Below, in pieces: positions 54,618 through 63,335 of a stretch of DNA of 64,000 nt; within the stretch, counting starts at the first letter, position 1; every line of letters begins with the position of its first letter. The DNA is from Flavobacteriales bacterium ALC-1. GTDB lineage: Bacteria; Bacteroidota; Bacteroidia; Flavobacteriales; Flavobacteriaceae. A program made the position numbers and the translations under genes. The stretch is from assembly GCA_000171875.1 (NCBI GenBank), contig ABHI01000002.1, positions 744,001 through 808,000 on the forward strand, given 5' to 3'. The notes under the pieces are model-generated. The model had not been told where the DNA came from. It saw nothing but the letters and a program-made list of their open reading frames with translations, and ran no database searches.

Positions 54618-56390
54618 ATGGCAGAAGAAGAAAAGAAAAAAATATTTGACGTAACGCTTTTTAAGCGCCTATTACAGTACATAAAGCCTTATCGTACAGT
54701 TTTTGTGATTTCGTTATTTTGTGTTGCAGGATTAGCATTGTTTGGTGCATTTAGACCTTATGTTCTAAAAGAAGCTATTGATGTTAAGATTGCTAACAAA
54801 GAGTATAACGGCTTTGTCTTTTACATGGCTGTAATGTTTGCCTTATTAGTTTTTGAAGTTGTTTCTCAGCTTTTATTTATTTATTATGCAAGTTGGCTTG
54901 GACAATCTGTGGTTAAAGATATACGTGTAAAGCTATTTCGTCACATGCTCAAATTTAAAATGACATACTTCGATAAATCTTCTGTGGGTGTTTTGATTAC
55001 TAGAGCTGTTACAGATATGGAGCGTATCGCAGATATTTTTGGACAAGGCTTATTTATGATCTTTAGTGATATATTAAAAATGCTTGTAGTAGCTGTGTTT
55101 ATGGCATTTATAAACTTAAAGCTAAGTTTAATTGTTTTTGCTACTATGCCTATAATAATAATCGCAACTAAGATTTTTCAAAGGTATATGAAACGTGCTT
55201 TTGAAGATGTGCGTACTGAAGTTTCTAATCTCAATTCTTTTGTACAAGAACGTGTTACTGGTATGAAAATTTTACAGCTATTTACACGTGAGGGAACAGA
55301 GTATAAAAACTTTAAAGCCATTAATGAGCGTCATAAAAAAGGATGGTTAAAGACGGTTTGGTATAATTCTATTTTCTTTCCTATTGCAGAATTTGTATCA
55401 TCACTTACTTTGGCTATGGTTATTTTAGTTGGTGGTTATGATGCGGTTTCAGAAAACCCAGGAACAACATTAGGGCACTTAATTTCATTTACCATGTTTA
55501 TCCCAATGCTATTTAGACCATTATATCAAATAGCGAATAAATTTAATACTTTGCAAATGGGTATGGTTGCTGCGGACCGGGTGTTTAAAGTATTGGATAC
55601 GGATTCAAATATTGATGATGCTGGTACTGTTGAAGCCAATCATTTTAAAGGAGACATAGAATTTGAAAATGTAAAATTCTCTTATGTAGAAGATGAGGAA
55701 GTGCTAAAAGGTATTTCTTTTAATGTAGAAGCTGGTGAAACGGTTGCCATTGTGGGCGCTACTGGTGCAGGGAAATCTACAATTATCAATCTATTGAATC
55801 GTTTTTACGACATCAATTCTGGAGCAATCAAAGTTGATGGTACTGATATTAAGGACATGACTTTGAATTCTCTACGTAACCAAATTGCAGTGGTTTTACA
55901 GGATGTCTTTTTGTTTGCTGATACGATCTTGAATAACATAACACTTAATAACGATTATATTACTGAAGAAGATGTAATAACTGCAGCAAAAGCAATTGGT
56001 ATTCATGAGTTTATTTCGAGCCTACCAGGTGGTTATCATTACAATGTAAAGGAACGTGGCGTGATGTTGTCTTCTGGACAACGACAGCTAATATCTTTTC
56101 TTAGAGCTTATATGACAAATCCTAGTATTTTAATTTTAGATGAAGCGACATCTTCTGTAGATTCGTATTCTGAACAATTGATACAAGATGCTACAGATAC
56201 TATAACTAAAGGAAGAACTTCTATAGTTATTGCACATCGTTTAGCCACAATACAACAAGCAGATAAAATTATAGTAATGGATGCTGGTGAAATTGTAGAA
56301 ATTGGCACGCATAAGTCGCTTTTAGAAAAAGAAAGTGGTTACTACAAAAACCTATATGAGGTGCAGTTTTTAAAGGCTGAATCGGTTTAA
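54618..56390 (+). CDS. ABC exporter, fused membrane-ATPase half-transporter (MsbA-like)
   Basis: A 590-residue half-transporter that would work as a homodimer. Six membrane helices (about 25-315) precede a nucleotide-binding domain with Walker A GATGAGKST (about 380-388), signature LSSGQRQLISFLRAY (about 484) and Walker B ILILDEATSSVD. The family exports lipids, peptides or drugs; MsbA flips lipid A, and this protein could be the flavobacterial counterpart, but that cannot be told from sequence. It is cotranscribed with truA. Confidence 0.9.
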   Translation: MAEEEKKKIFDVTLFKRLLQYIKPYRTVFVISLFCVAGLALFGAFRPYVLKEAIDVKIANKEYNGFVFYMAVMFALLVFEVVSQLLFIYYASWLGQSVVKDIRVKLFRHMLKFKMTYFDKSSVGVLITRAVTDMERIADIFGQGLFMIFSDILKMLVVAVFMAFINLKLSLIVFATMPIIIIATKIFQRYMKRAFEDVRTEVSNLNSFVQERVTGMKILQLFTREGTEYKNFKAINERHKKGWLKTVWYNSIFFPIAEFVSSLTLAMVILVGGYDAVSENPGTTLGHLISFTMFIPMLFRPLYQIANKFNTLQMGMVAADRVFKVLDTDSNIDDAGTVEANHFKGDIEFENVKFSYVEDEEVLKGISFNVEAGETVAIVGATGAGKSTIINLLNRFYDINSGAIKVDGTDIKDMTLNSLRNQIAVVLQDVFLFADTILNNITLNNDYITEEDVITAAKAIGIHEFISSLPGGYHYNVKERGVMLSSGQRQLISFLRAYMTNPSILILDEATSSVDSYSEQLIQDATDTITKGRTSIVIAHRLATIQQADKIIVMDAGEIVEIGTHKSLLEKESGYYKNLYEVQFLKAESV

Positions 56391-56398
56391 GGTATTAA

Positions 56399-57181
56399 TT
56401 ATTTTGGCGCAAAATCTGAGAGGTTAATTACTCCAGTTGCTAGCATAATTAAAAACAATAAAATTGAAAAAATTATATAGACTACAAAGAATAAAGCTAG
56501 AGCTACGAAAGCTTTTAATATTAGGTTTCCTGCGGATAATTTAAATATTCTCTTTAGTGCATAGCAGTTATATGCAAACATTAGAGGCCAAGTAAGCATA
56601 CTAAGTATAATAAAATATTCAGGTATAATTAGAAGTGCTATTTGAGTAATTAATACCATTATAATACTGAGCAAGGACATAGTATATAGATATATAATGA
56701 TGTGCTCAGTAAAATTGTATTTTTTATCTAGAAAGACTACCCAAGAGATTAAAGCAAGCACTGGAATTAAAAAAGAAAAGAACAAAGAGTTGTACTCTAG
56801 AGCGCTACCAGATGTAGCATCAAATATATCTTGGCTAACTTTTACTCCTTCAAATAAGGTTGAGAAATCTAAATGCTGAATATAAAACTTCTTTATTAGA
56901 AAAATTGAAAGTCCAGAAAAAGTTAATGCTAAACCTAAGAAACTAATTGGGTTTATATATCTTTTTCTTACGCCTTTAATGTAGCCAACAATAACATCTT
57001 CAGGATTTTTAATAAGTTGTGTAAAGGTTCTTAATAATTTATTATCGTAATTAAAAAAAGTTTCGCTAAGATGCTCAAATAGGTTTTTAAAACTTAAACG
57101 ATTTCTAATGACTTTTCCACCGCATTTTGTACAGTAATCATCTTGCTCTTGTAATTCTGTATGGCAATTTTTACAGTTCAT
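56399..57181 (-). CDS. DUF3667 family zinc-ribbon membrane protein (second paralogue)
   Basis: A 260-residue protein. The N-terminal zinc ribbon is MNCKNCHTEL plus DYCTKCGGKVI, two Cys pairs. The DUF3667 core follows (FNYDNKLLRTFTQLIKNPED, VIVGYIKGVRKRYINPISFL) and then about five membrane helices. The ribbon faces the cytosol. Function unknown. It is a tandem paralogue of the upstream gene, with a 2-bp gap. Confidence 0.88.
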   Translation of the reverse strand: MNCKNCHTELQEQDDYCTKCGGKVIRNRLSFKNLFEHLSETFFNYDNKLLRTFTQLIKNPEDVIVGYIKGVRKRYINPISFLGLALTFSGLSIFLIKKFYIQHLDFSTLFEGVKVSQDIFDATSGSALEYNSLFFSFLIPVLALISWVVFLDKKYNFTEHIIIYLYTMSLLSIIMVLITQIALLIIPEYFIILSMLTWPLMFAYNCYALKRIFKLSAGNLILKAFVALALFFVVYIIFSILLFLIMLATGVINLSDFAPK

Positions 57182-57183
57182 TT

Positions 57184-57981
57184 TTAGATGATATTAATGG
57201 CTTTTAAAAGCACAACTATTATAATTAATAAAATTAATAGAATTAAAACTTGTAATCCCAAAATTATATATGATAATATAACTTTTGCTATAGTTTCTAT
57301 AGTACCATGTCCTGTAACTCTTTTGAAGACATAAAATTGATATATCATAATAAGTAACATAACAATAGTGGCAGAAATAGCCATATTAATACCAACGATA
57401 TAGCCAAAAATAGAGAAAAGAGAGCTGATGATTATAGATTGTCCATAATAATAGAGATTGATAACGATGTGTTCAGTGAAATTATAAACCTTTGTACCTG
57501 TAAAATTGTAAGCAATCCATGTACCAATTGCAGAAAAAGGCACCGATAGTATATAAATAAGACTTTGAAAGTTATTTCCACTTCCTGCTATATCATTAAG
57601 AGCCTTTTGATAATTCATCATAAACTCAGTATTATCAACATTTGGGTCTATAATTTGAAATGCGCTTTCAAATTGATCCATAAAAAAAGTTTTCATTAAA
57701 AAGAAATGGATACCAGCTACTGTCAATGCAATGGCGAAATACTGAATTACATTAATGTATTTTTTTCGTGTACCATCTATATAGCCATTAATAACATCCT
57801 CAGGTTTTTTTAACAAGTTTACAAACGTTCGCAAAAACTTGTTATCGATTGATATAAACTCTTCATTTACTTGAGTGGCAAGCACCTTTGGAGTTAACCG
57901 ATTTTGTATCACCTTTGCTCCACATTCATCACAAAACCTTTGAGTGTCGTTTAATGTCTTATAACAGTTTTTACAATTCAC
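57184..57981 (-). CDS. DUF3667 family zinc-ribbon membrane protein (first paralogue)
   Basis: A 265-residue protein of the same layout: ribbon MNCKNCYKTL plus RFCDECGAKVI, core SIDNKFLRTFVNLLKKPEDV and NGYIDGTRKKYINVIQYFA, then several membrane helices. The start is GTG at 57981, overlapping the cdaA stop (TAGTG), so translation is coupled to cdaA. The link to c-di-AMP is only positional. Confidence 0.88.
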   Translation of the reverse strand: MNCKNCYKTLNDTQRFCDECGAKVIQNRLTPKVLATQVNEEFISIDNKFLRTFVNLLKKPEDVINGYIDGTRKKYINVIQYFAIALTVAGIHFFLMKTFFMDQFESAFQIIDPNVDNTEFMMNYQKALNDIAGSGNNFQSLIYILSVPFSAIGTWIAYNFTGTKVYNFTEHIVINLYYYGQSIIISSLFSIFGYIVGINMAISATIVMLLIMIYQFYVFKRVTGHGTIETIAKVILSYIILGLQVLILLILLIIIVVLLKAINII

Positions 57982-58760
57982 TACCCTAAGTCTTCTTTAA
58001 TTTTTTTAGTAAGCTCATCAGTGTCTTTAAACATAACAAATTCACCACTTTTTATATAAGAAATTTGTCCAGTTTCTTCACTTACACAAAGCGCTAAGGC
58101 ATCTGTTTTTTCTGTAATACCAACAGCAGCTCTATGACGTAATCCGAAACGCGCAGGAATATTCTTTTCGTTATTTACAGGCAAAATAACCCGTGTCGCT
58201 TTTACGACATTATTATCTATGATAATGGCGCCATCATGTAAAGGACTATTTTTAAAAAAAATACTTTCTATAATGGGTTGAGAAACCAAGATATTCATTT
58301 CGTCACCTGTGTTAGTGAGAAAATCTAAGTTGTTATTACGCTCAATAACAATTAAAGCACCTGTATTAGTTGCTCCCATTTTATTACAGGCATTTATTAT
58401 AGCATCCACATCGGTAGAAGTCTGATCGTCATTTTTTAAGAACTTAAAATTTTTGAATATTCCTTTTTTACCACCAATGTTAGAACCTACAAGTAATAAA
58501 AATTTCCTAATCTCTGGTTGAAAGACTACAATTAACGCAATAATACCAACCTTCATAAAACCATCAAAAATGCTGTACAGCATATGCATTTCTAGGTAGT
58601 CGGTGAGACGCCAAGCAAAATAAATGATAAGAATACCAATAAAAATATTGATAGCAACAGTACCTTTTACAAGCTTGTAGATATAATAGAGTAGGATGGC
58701 AACAAGGAAGACATCGACGAAGTCTATAAATCTAAAATCCCAAAGTTGTAAGTTTTCCAA
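57981..58760 (-). CDS. cdaA: Diadenylate cyclase CdaA
   Basis: A 259-residue membrane-bound c-di-AMP synthase. Three N-terminal helices (about 12-85) precede the DisA_N/DAC domain, which carries SPLHDGAIII (about 172-180; DGA loop) and PARFGLRHRAAVGI (about 200-213; RHR motif), both needed for ATP condensation. c-di-AMP controls potassium and osmolyte balance. The neighbouring folP gene upstream and the coupled DUF3667 genes downstream suggest one minus-strand operon from folP. Confidence 0.95.
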   Translation of the reverse strand: MENLQLWDFRFIDFVDVFLVAILLYYIYKLVKGTVAINIFIGILIIYFAWRLTDYLEMHMLYSIFDGFMKVGIIALIVVFQPEIRKFLLLVGSNIGGKKGIFKNFKFLKNDDQTSTDVDAIINACNKMGATNTGALIVIERNNNLDFLTNTGDEMNILVSQPIIESIFFKNSPLHDGAIIIDNNVVKATRVILPVNNEKNIPARFGLRHRAAVGITEKTDALALCVSEETGQISYIKSGEFVMFKDTDELTKKIKEDLG

Positions 58761-58793
58761 AGGTTAGTGTTTTTGCTAATTTAAGAATTTAAG

Positions 58794-59513
58794 TTAATAA
58801 ATGAATTCGTTAGTGTCAATAATGATTTTATCTGATTTAATTTTTTTTAATTCTGATTTGATTGAGATATAATCTTGGAAACTTAAATTTTTATCAAAAC
58901 TTAATATAACCTCTAAATATTCCTTTAAACTTTCTGAATAATAGGATTCGAGATACTTGGGAAATTCTGAATACCTAATCATTTTAAGACTTAATTCAAT
59001 ACCACTTCCATGTATAATCTCAGCCATTAATATATTTCCATGGAATGATTCTACATTTATAATTTTTGGATGAATGAATTTTCTATTTTCATATAATTGA
59101 GAAATATTCTTATAAAAAGATTCTGGTGTCTCATCTATAATAAAATCGATGCTAGTAAACTCAATAAACCCCAAATTACTAACACTCGTATCATTACAAG
59201 TAAAGTAATTCTTAGCATCTTCATTCTTATGCATTTTAGCATTTCGTTTTTTGTCTTGTAGAAATTTAATATGCGGAATGGCTTGTTTTAGAGTCAAGCG
59301 TTTATCCACATTAACCAACCAATTTGTGGTGCTGATGAGGTTTTTTCTGTTCAATAAGGTTGAGTCTGGTTGTGTTTCGTCATAAAAAAGATAAGCAGGT
59401 GACACATCTAAAACTTCGGTGATTTCAGTATTTCCAATTTCTGGTAAATGCAAAACACGTTCATTATCACAACTAAAACAAAAGAGAATAACAAGTAAGG
59501 TGAAATAGCGCAT
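58794..59513 (-). CDS. Lipoprotein of unknown function between folP and cdaA
   Basis: A 239-residue exported protein with a lipobox (LFCFSC, Cys15). It contains a beta-helical mix (VDKRLTLKQAIPHIKFLQDK; NLGFIEFTSIDFIIDETPES) and no recognised motif. It starts 3 bp after folP and ends 33 bp before cdaA, so it belongs to that operon. No family is proposed. Confidence 0.78.
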   Translation of the reverse strand: MRYFTLLVILFCFSCDNERVLHLPEIGNTEITEVLDVSPAYLFYDETQPDSTLLNRKNLISTTNWLVNVDKRLTLKQAIPHIKFLQDKKRNAKMHKNEDAKNYFTCNDTSVSNLGFIEFTSIDFIIDETPESFYKNISQLYENRKFIHPKIINVESFHGNILMAEIIHGSGIELSLKMIRYSEFPKYLESYYSESLKEYLEVILSFDKNLSFQDYISIKSELKKIKSDKIIIDTNEFIY

Positions 59514-59516
59514 AGT

Positions 59517-60344
59517 TTAGTTTGAGGTCAGTTGATTATAAAGTGTTACACATTCCATAGCCTCTTTAACATCGTGAGCGCGTAAAATTTTTGTTCCTTT
59601 TTGTAAAGCGACCATATGTAAGGCTGTTGTTCCGTTTAAAGCTTGTTCTGATGTTGTGCTTAAAGTTTTGTAAATCATGGACTTTCTAGAAATACCTGCT
59701 AATAGAGGTTTGTCTAGCATTTGTAGTAATTCGAGATGATTTAAAAGCTCATAATTATGTTCTACAGTTTTAGCAAAACCAAAACCAGGATCTATGATAA
59801 TATCATTGATTTTTTCTTGATGTGCGGTAGCAATACGTTCAGCAAAATAAGAAATCACTTCTTTTATCACATCTTCATAATTGGTATGCTGTTGCATGGT
59901 TTTAGGATTGCCCTTCATGTGCATCATAATATATGGGACACTCAATTTACCAATAGTAGCTAGCATGGCATCATCTAATTTTCCTGCCGAAATATCATTT
60001 ATTATAGCCGCTCCAGCTTCAATACTTTGTTTAGCGACATTACTTCTAAAGGTATCCACAGAAATCAAAGTTTCAGGAAAGTGCTTTAAAATTAACTCTG
60101 CAACAGGAACAACACGACGCAATTCTTCAGTTTCGCTAACATCATCTGCACCAGGACGCGAACTGTAACCACCAACATCAATAAAAGTAGCTCCAGCATT
60201 CAATAGGGTTTCGGTTTGATTTAATACGCTTTTTTCATCGTTAAACTTTCCACCATCAAAGAATGAATCTGGAGTAACATTAAGAATACCCATCACTTTT
60301 GGAGATGATAAATCGATAAGTTGGCCTTTGCAATTTATTGTCAT
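59517..60344 (-). CDS. folP: Dihydropteroate synthase
   Basis: A 275-residue TIM-barrel enzyme of folate synthesis that joins p-aminobenzoate to 6-hydroxymethyl-dihydropterin pyrophosphate. Signature 1 is VMGILNVTPDSFFDGG (about 17-32) and signature 2 INDISAGKLDD. The Asp-containing IIIDPGFGFAKT, the pyrophosphate-contacting SRKS and the C-terminal LRAHDVKEAM are all present. It is full length, with no sign of the two-amino-acid insertions known from sulfonamide resistance. It is the first gene of the minus-strand operon. Confidence 0.97.
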   Translation of the reverse strand: MTINCKGQLIDLSSPKVMGILNVTPDSFFDGGKFNDEKSVLNQTETLLNAGATFIDVGGYSSRPGADDVSETEELRRVVPVAELILKHFPETLISVDTFRSNVAKQSIEAGAAIINDISAGKLDDAMLATIGKLSVPYIMMHMKGNPKTMQQHTNYEDVIKEVISYFAERIATAHQEKINDIIIDPGFGFAKTVEHNYELLNHLELLQMLDKPLLAGISRKSMIYKTLSTTSEQALNGTTALHMVALQKGTKILRAHDVKEAMECVTLYNQLTSN

Positions 60345-60440
60345 ATATCTTGTAATTAAGGTCTTAGTAAAACTTTAAACCTCAAACTTTGAACTTCTAA
60401 TTTATTTATGCGAAATTTACGCAAATTATTATTGAATTAG

Positions 60441-60983
60441 ATGCAAGATACTTCAAAACAATACGATGCTGTTGTCGCTAAATGCAGAGCGCTTTTTGTG
60501 AACAAAATGAGTGATTATGGCAGTGCATGGCGCATTTTAAGATTGCCATCACTTACAGATCAGATTTTTATAAAGGCACAACGCATAAGAAGCTTGCAGC
60601 AAAACTCGGTTAGAAAAGTTGATGAAGGAGAGGTAAGTGAGTTTATAGGTATCATTAATTATTGCCTAATGGCTTTAATTCAGCTAGAAAAAGGAGTAGT
60701 AGAACAACCCGATCTAAATACAGAAGAAGCTGTAGAGCTTTATGATGAAAAAATAGCCTTGACGAAGCAATTGATGCTAGATAAAAATCATGATTATGGT
60801 GAAGCTTGGAGAGATATGCGCGTGAGTTCTTTAACGGATTTAATTCTTCAAAAATTATTGCGTGTTAAGCAGATTGAAGATAATGCTGGTAAAACAATTG
60901 TGAGTGAAGGTATTGATGCTAATTATCAGGATATGATAAATTACGCAGTTTTTGCGATGATACATCTTGGAGAAAGTAAATAA
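60441..60983 (+). CDS. DUF1599 domain protein with internal duplication
   Basis: A 180-residue protein built of two copies of a helical module with the pattern DYGxAWRxxRxxSLTD: DYGSAWRILRLPSLTDQIF (about 23-41) and DYGEAWRDMRVSSLTDLIL (about 119-137). The family is specific to Bacteroidota and may be a nucleotide-binding fold related to MazG-like helical proteins, but function is not known. It is divergent from folP and 9 bp upstream of the BT_3928-type gene. Confidence 0.9.
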   Translation: MQDTSKQYDAVVAKCRALFVNKMSDYGSAWRILRLPSLTDQIFIKAQRIRSLQQNSVRKVDEGEVSEFIGIINYCLMALIQLEKGVVEQPDLNTEEAVELYDEKIALTKQLMLDKNHDYGEAWRDMRVSSLTDLILQKLLRVKQIEDNAGKTIVSEGIDANYQDMINYAVFAMIHLGESK

Positions 60984-60992
60984 CAGGTAAAC

Positions 60993-62087
60993 ATGAAATA
61001 TCTAGTACACATAAGTAGAATATTCGTTGGTGTTTTGTTCATCATTTCAGGATTTATAAAGTTGAACGATCCACTTGGGTTTTCTTACAAACTCCAAGAG
61101 TACTTTGGGTCAGATGTTTTAAATATCGAATTTCTAATTCCATATGCACTTGGAATTTCTGTGATTGTTGTTGTTTTTGAAGTTGTCTTAGGTGTCTTTT
61201 TACTCATAGGCTATAAACCAAAATTTACGATTTGGAGTTTGTTAGCAATGATTGTGTTTTTTACTTTTCTAACATTTTATTCGGCTTATTTTGATAAAGT
61301 GAAAGATTGTGGTTGTTTTGGTGATGCACTGAAGTTAACCCCTTGGGAAAGTTTTACTAAAGACGTCATTCTTTTAGTATTAATTTTGATTTTATTTTTT
61401 GGTCTAAAACATATTAAACCAATATTCGGAAAACTACCTACAACAATTATTGCTTTATTAAGTTTTGTGTTATCACTCTGGTTTGGTTATCATGTACTTA
61501 TGCATTTGCCATCTATAGATTTTAGAGCTTATGCAATAGATAAGAACATTCAAAAAGGAATGTCAGTTCCTGATGATGCCCAAAAGCCAATTTTAGAATA
61601 CACGTGGACATTTAATGTTAATGGCGAAGAACAAGAATTCGTTACCAATGGAAGTTATCCTAAAGTGGATGGAGAATATGTTGGAGTAGAAACCAAAACT
61701 ATAGACGAAGGTTATATTCCTCCAATTCAAGATTTTTCTATAGAATCTGATGATGAAGATTTAACAACTCAGTTTTTAGAGGAAGAGAAACTTGTTATTA
61801 TAACTATGTATAATATTACCAGTGGCGAAACTGATGGTATAGCAAAGCTAAAGTCGTTTACTGATAAAGCGATTACAAAAGGGTATACCGTAATTGGTTT
61901 AACGTCTTCTGGACCTGATGATAAAGCACAAATAAAAGTGGATTATAATCTCAATTTTGACTTTTATCTTTGTGATGAAAAAGTGATAAAAACCATTGTG
62001 CGTTCTAATCCTGGAGTTGTACTCTTAGAAAAAGGAACTGTTGTGAATAAGGCGCATTGGAACGATTTTGATGATATAGAACTGTAA
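60993..62087 (+). CDS. BT_3928 family protein: DoxX/MauE membrane domain plus thioredoxin-like domain
   Basis: A 364-residue protein. Residues 1-175 hold about five membrane helices of the DoxX/MauE type, including the redox-like motif KDCGCFGDALKLTPWESF (about 106-123). Residues 230-364 look like a thioredoxin-type domain (LVIITMYNITSGETDGIAKL), but the usual CxxC is absent. The family may pass electrons across the membrane for disulfide chemistry. It is part of a conserved DUF1599-BT_3928-tpiA neighbourhood in this phylum. Confidence 0.85.
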   Translation: MKYLVHISRIFVGVLFIISGFIKLNDPLGFSYKLQEYFGSDVLNIEFLIPYALGISVIVVVFEVVLGVFLLIGYKPKFTIWSLLAMIVFFTFLTFYSAYFDKVKDCGCFGDALKLTPWESFTKDVILLVLILILFFGLKHIKPIFGKLPTTIIALLSFVLSLWFGYHVLMHLPSIDFRAYAIDKNIQKGMSVPDDAQKPILEYTWTFNVNGEEQEFVTNGSYPKVDGEYVGVETKTIDEGYIPPIQDFSIESDDEDLTTQFLEEEKLVIITMYNITSGETDGIAKLKSFTDKAITKGYTVIGLTSSGPDDKAQIKVDYNLNFDFYLCDEKVIKTIVRSNPGVVLLEKGTVVNKAHWNDFDDIEL

Positions 62088-62088
62088 T

Positions 62089-63165
62089 GTGATAAGATAC
62101 TTTTTAAATAAAATCTTTTACGCTTTTATCACCTTAATAGGTGTTATCACAGTTATCTTTTTTTTGTTTACAATACTACCTGGTGATCCAGCCAAAATGA
62201 TGCTAGGGCAAAACCAAACTGCCGAACAAGTAAAAGCTGTAAAGCAGAAATATGGTTTCGATAAACCTCTTGGTACACAGTTTTTATATTATTTAAATGA
62301 TTTGTCACCAATTTCGTTTCATTCTAATATACCAAAAGATTACACCTATTTAAGTAAAAGCAAATACACTGCAACAGAATTGTTTACAATAGGAAATACA
62401 ACAACTGTTATAAAAGCACCATACTTAAGGGAGTCGTTTACCAAACAAGGAAAAAAAGTAACTGAAGTTATTGGTGAGACTATTCCTAATACGTTTGTTT
62501 TGGCAATCTCAGCAATAGTTATCGCCATAATTCTTGGTATTATTTTTGGCATTATTTCAGCACTTTATAAAGATACTTGGATGGATAAAACCATTCAAAT
62601 TCTAAGCACATTTGGCATGAGTGTACCTTCTTTTTTTAGTGCTATTTTATTTGCTTGGCTATTTGGATTTGTATTACATAAATACACCAACTTAGAAATG
62701 ACAGGTAGCTTATACGAGCTTGATGATTTTGGGGAAAAGATGATCATTAAATGGAAGAACTTAATCCTACCAGCCATTGTTTTAGGTATTCGACCTTTGG
62801 CTGTTGTGATCCAGTTAATGCGTAATTCACTACTCGAAGTTTTAAATCAAGATTATATAAGAACAGCTAGGGCAAAAGGGCTGAGCGAATTTCAAGTCAT
62901 TAAAAAACATGCGGTTAAAAACGCCTTAAACCCTGTAGTAACCGCTATTTCTGGTTGGTTTGCTTCCATGTTAGCAGGTGCTGTTTTTGTAGAGTATATC
63001 TTTGGATGGAATGGCTTAGGAAAAGAAATTGTAAATGCTCTAAATACTTTAGATTTACCAGTTATTATGGGTGCTGTATTAGTGATTGCTATTATCTTTA
63101 TTACCATAAATATCTTTGTGGATATTATTTATGCTTGGCTTGATCCGAGAGTAAAACTCTCTTAG
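62089..63165 (+). CDS. ABC transporter permease, DppB/OppB type
   Basis: A 358-residue inner-membrane permease of the oligopeptide/nickel class with six helices. The N-terminal part has FTILPGDPAKMML. A large periplasmic insertion (about 65-130) precedes helix 2. The EAA loop RTARAKGLSEFQVIKKHAVK sits before the last helices. The start is GTG at 62089, 1 bp after the preceding stop, so translation is coupled. The partner permease and ATPases are not adjacent. Confidence 0.9.
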   Translation: MIRYFLNKIFYAFITLIGVITVIFFLFTILPGDPAKMMLGQNQTAEQVKAVKQKYGFDKPLGTQFLYYLNDLSPISFHSNIPKDYTYLSKSKYTATELFTIGNTTTVIKAPYLRESFTKQGKKVTEVIGETIPNTFVLAISAIVIAIILGIIFGIISALYKDTWMDKTIQILSTFGMSVPSFFSAILFAWLFGFVLHKYTNLEMTGSLYELDDFGEKMIIKWKNLILPAIVLGIRPLAVVIQLMRNSLLEVLNQDYIRTARAKGLSEFQVIKKHAVKNALNPVVTAISGWFASMLAGAVFVEYIFGWNGLGKEIVNALNTLDLPVIMGAVLVIAIIFITINIFVDIIYAWLDPRVKLS

Positions 63166-63270
63166 TTTTTGGGTTCATTAATCAAATGTCTAATGAGATT
63201 TACTGACACATATTCTACAACGATTTCGCAACAATTCCTTTCTATGATAACCTAAGATTGGCTTTTTGCT

Positions 63271-63278
63271 TATTTTTG
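63271..63278 (+). promoter_or_regulatory. Candidate -7 box for tpiA
   Basis: TATTTTTG matches TAnnTTTG 57 nt before the tpiA ATG. A TTG lies only 10 nt upstream, too close for a -33 element. Confidence 0.35.
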
Positions 63279-63335
63279 TTGTTCAAATTTAATCAATACA
63301 ATAGCTTCAATTTTTAGAAGTATAAACATAGCATT

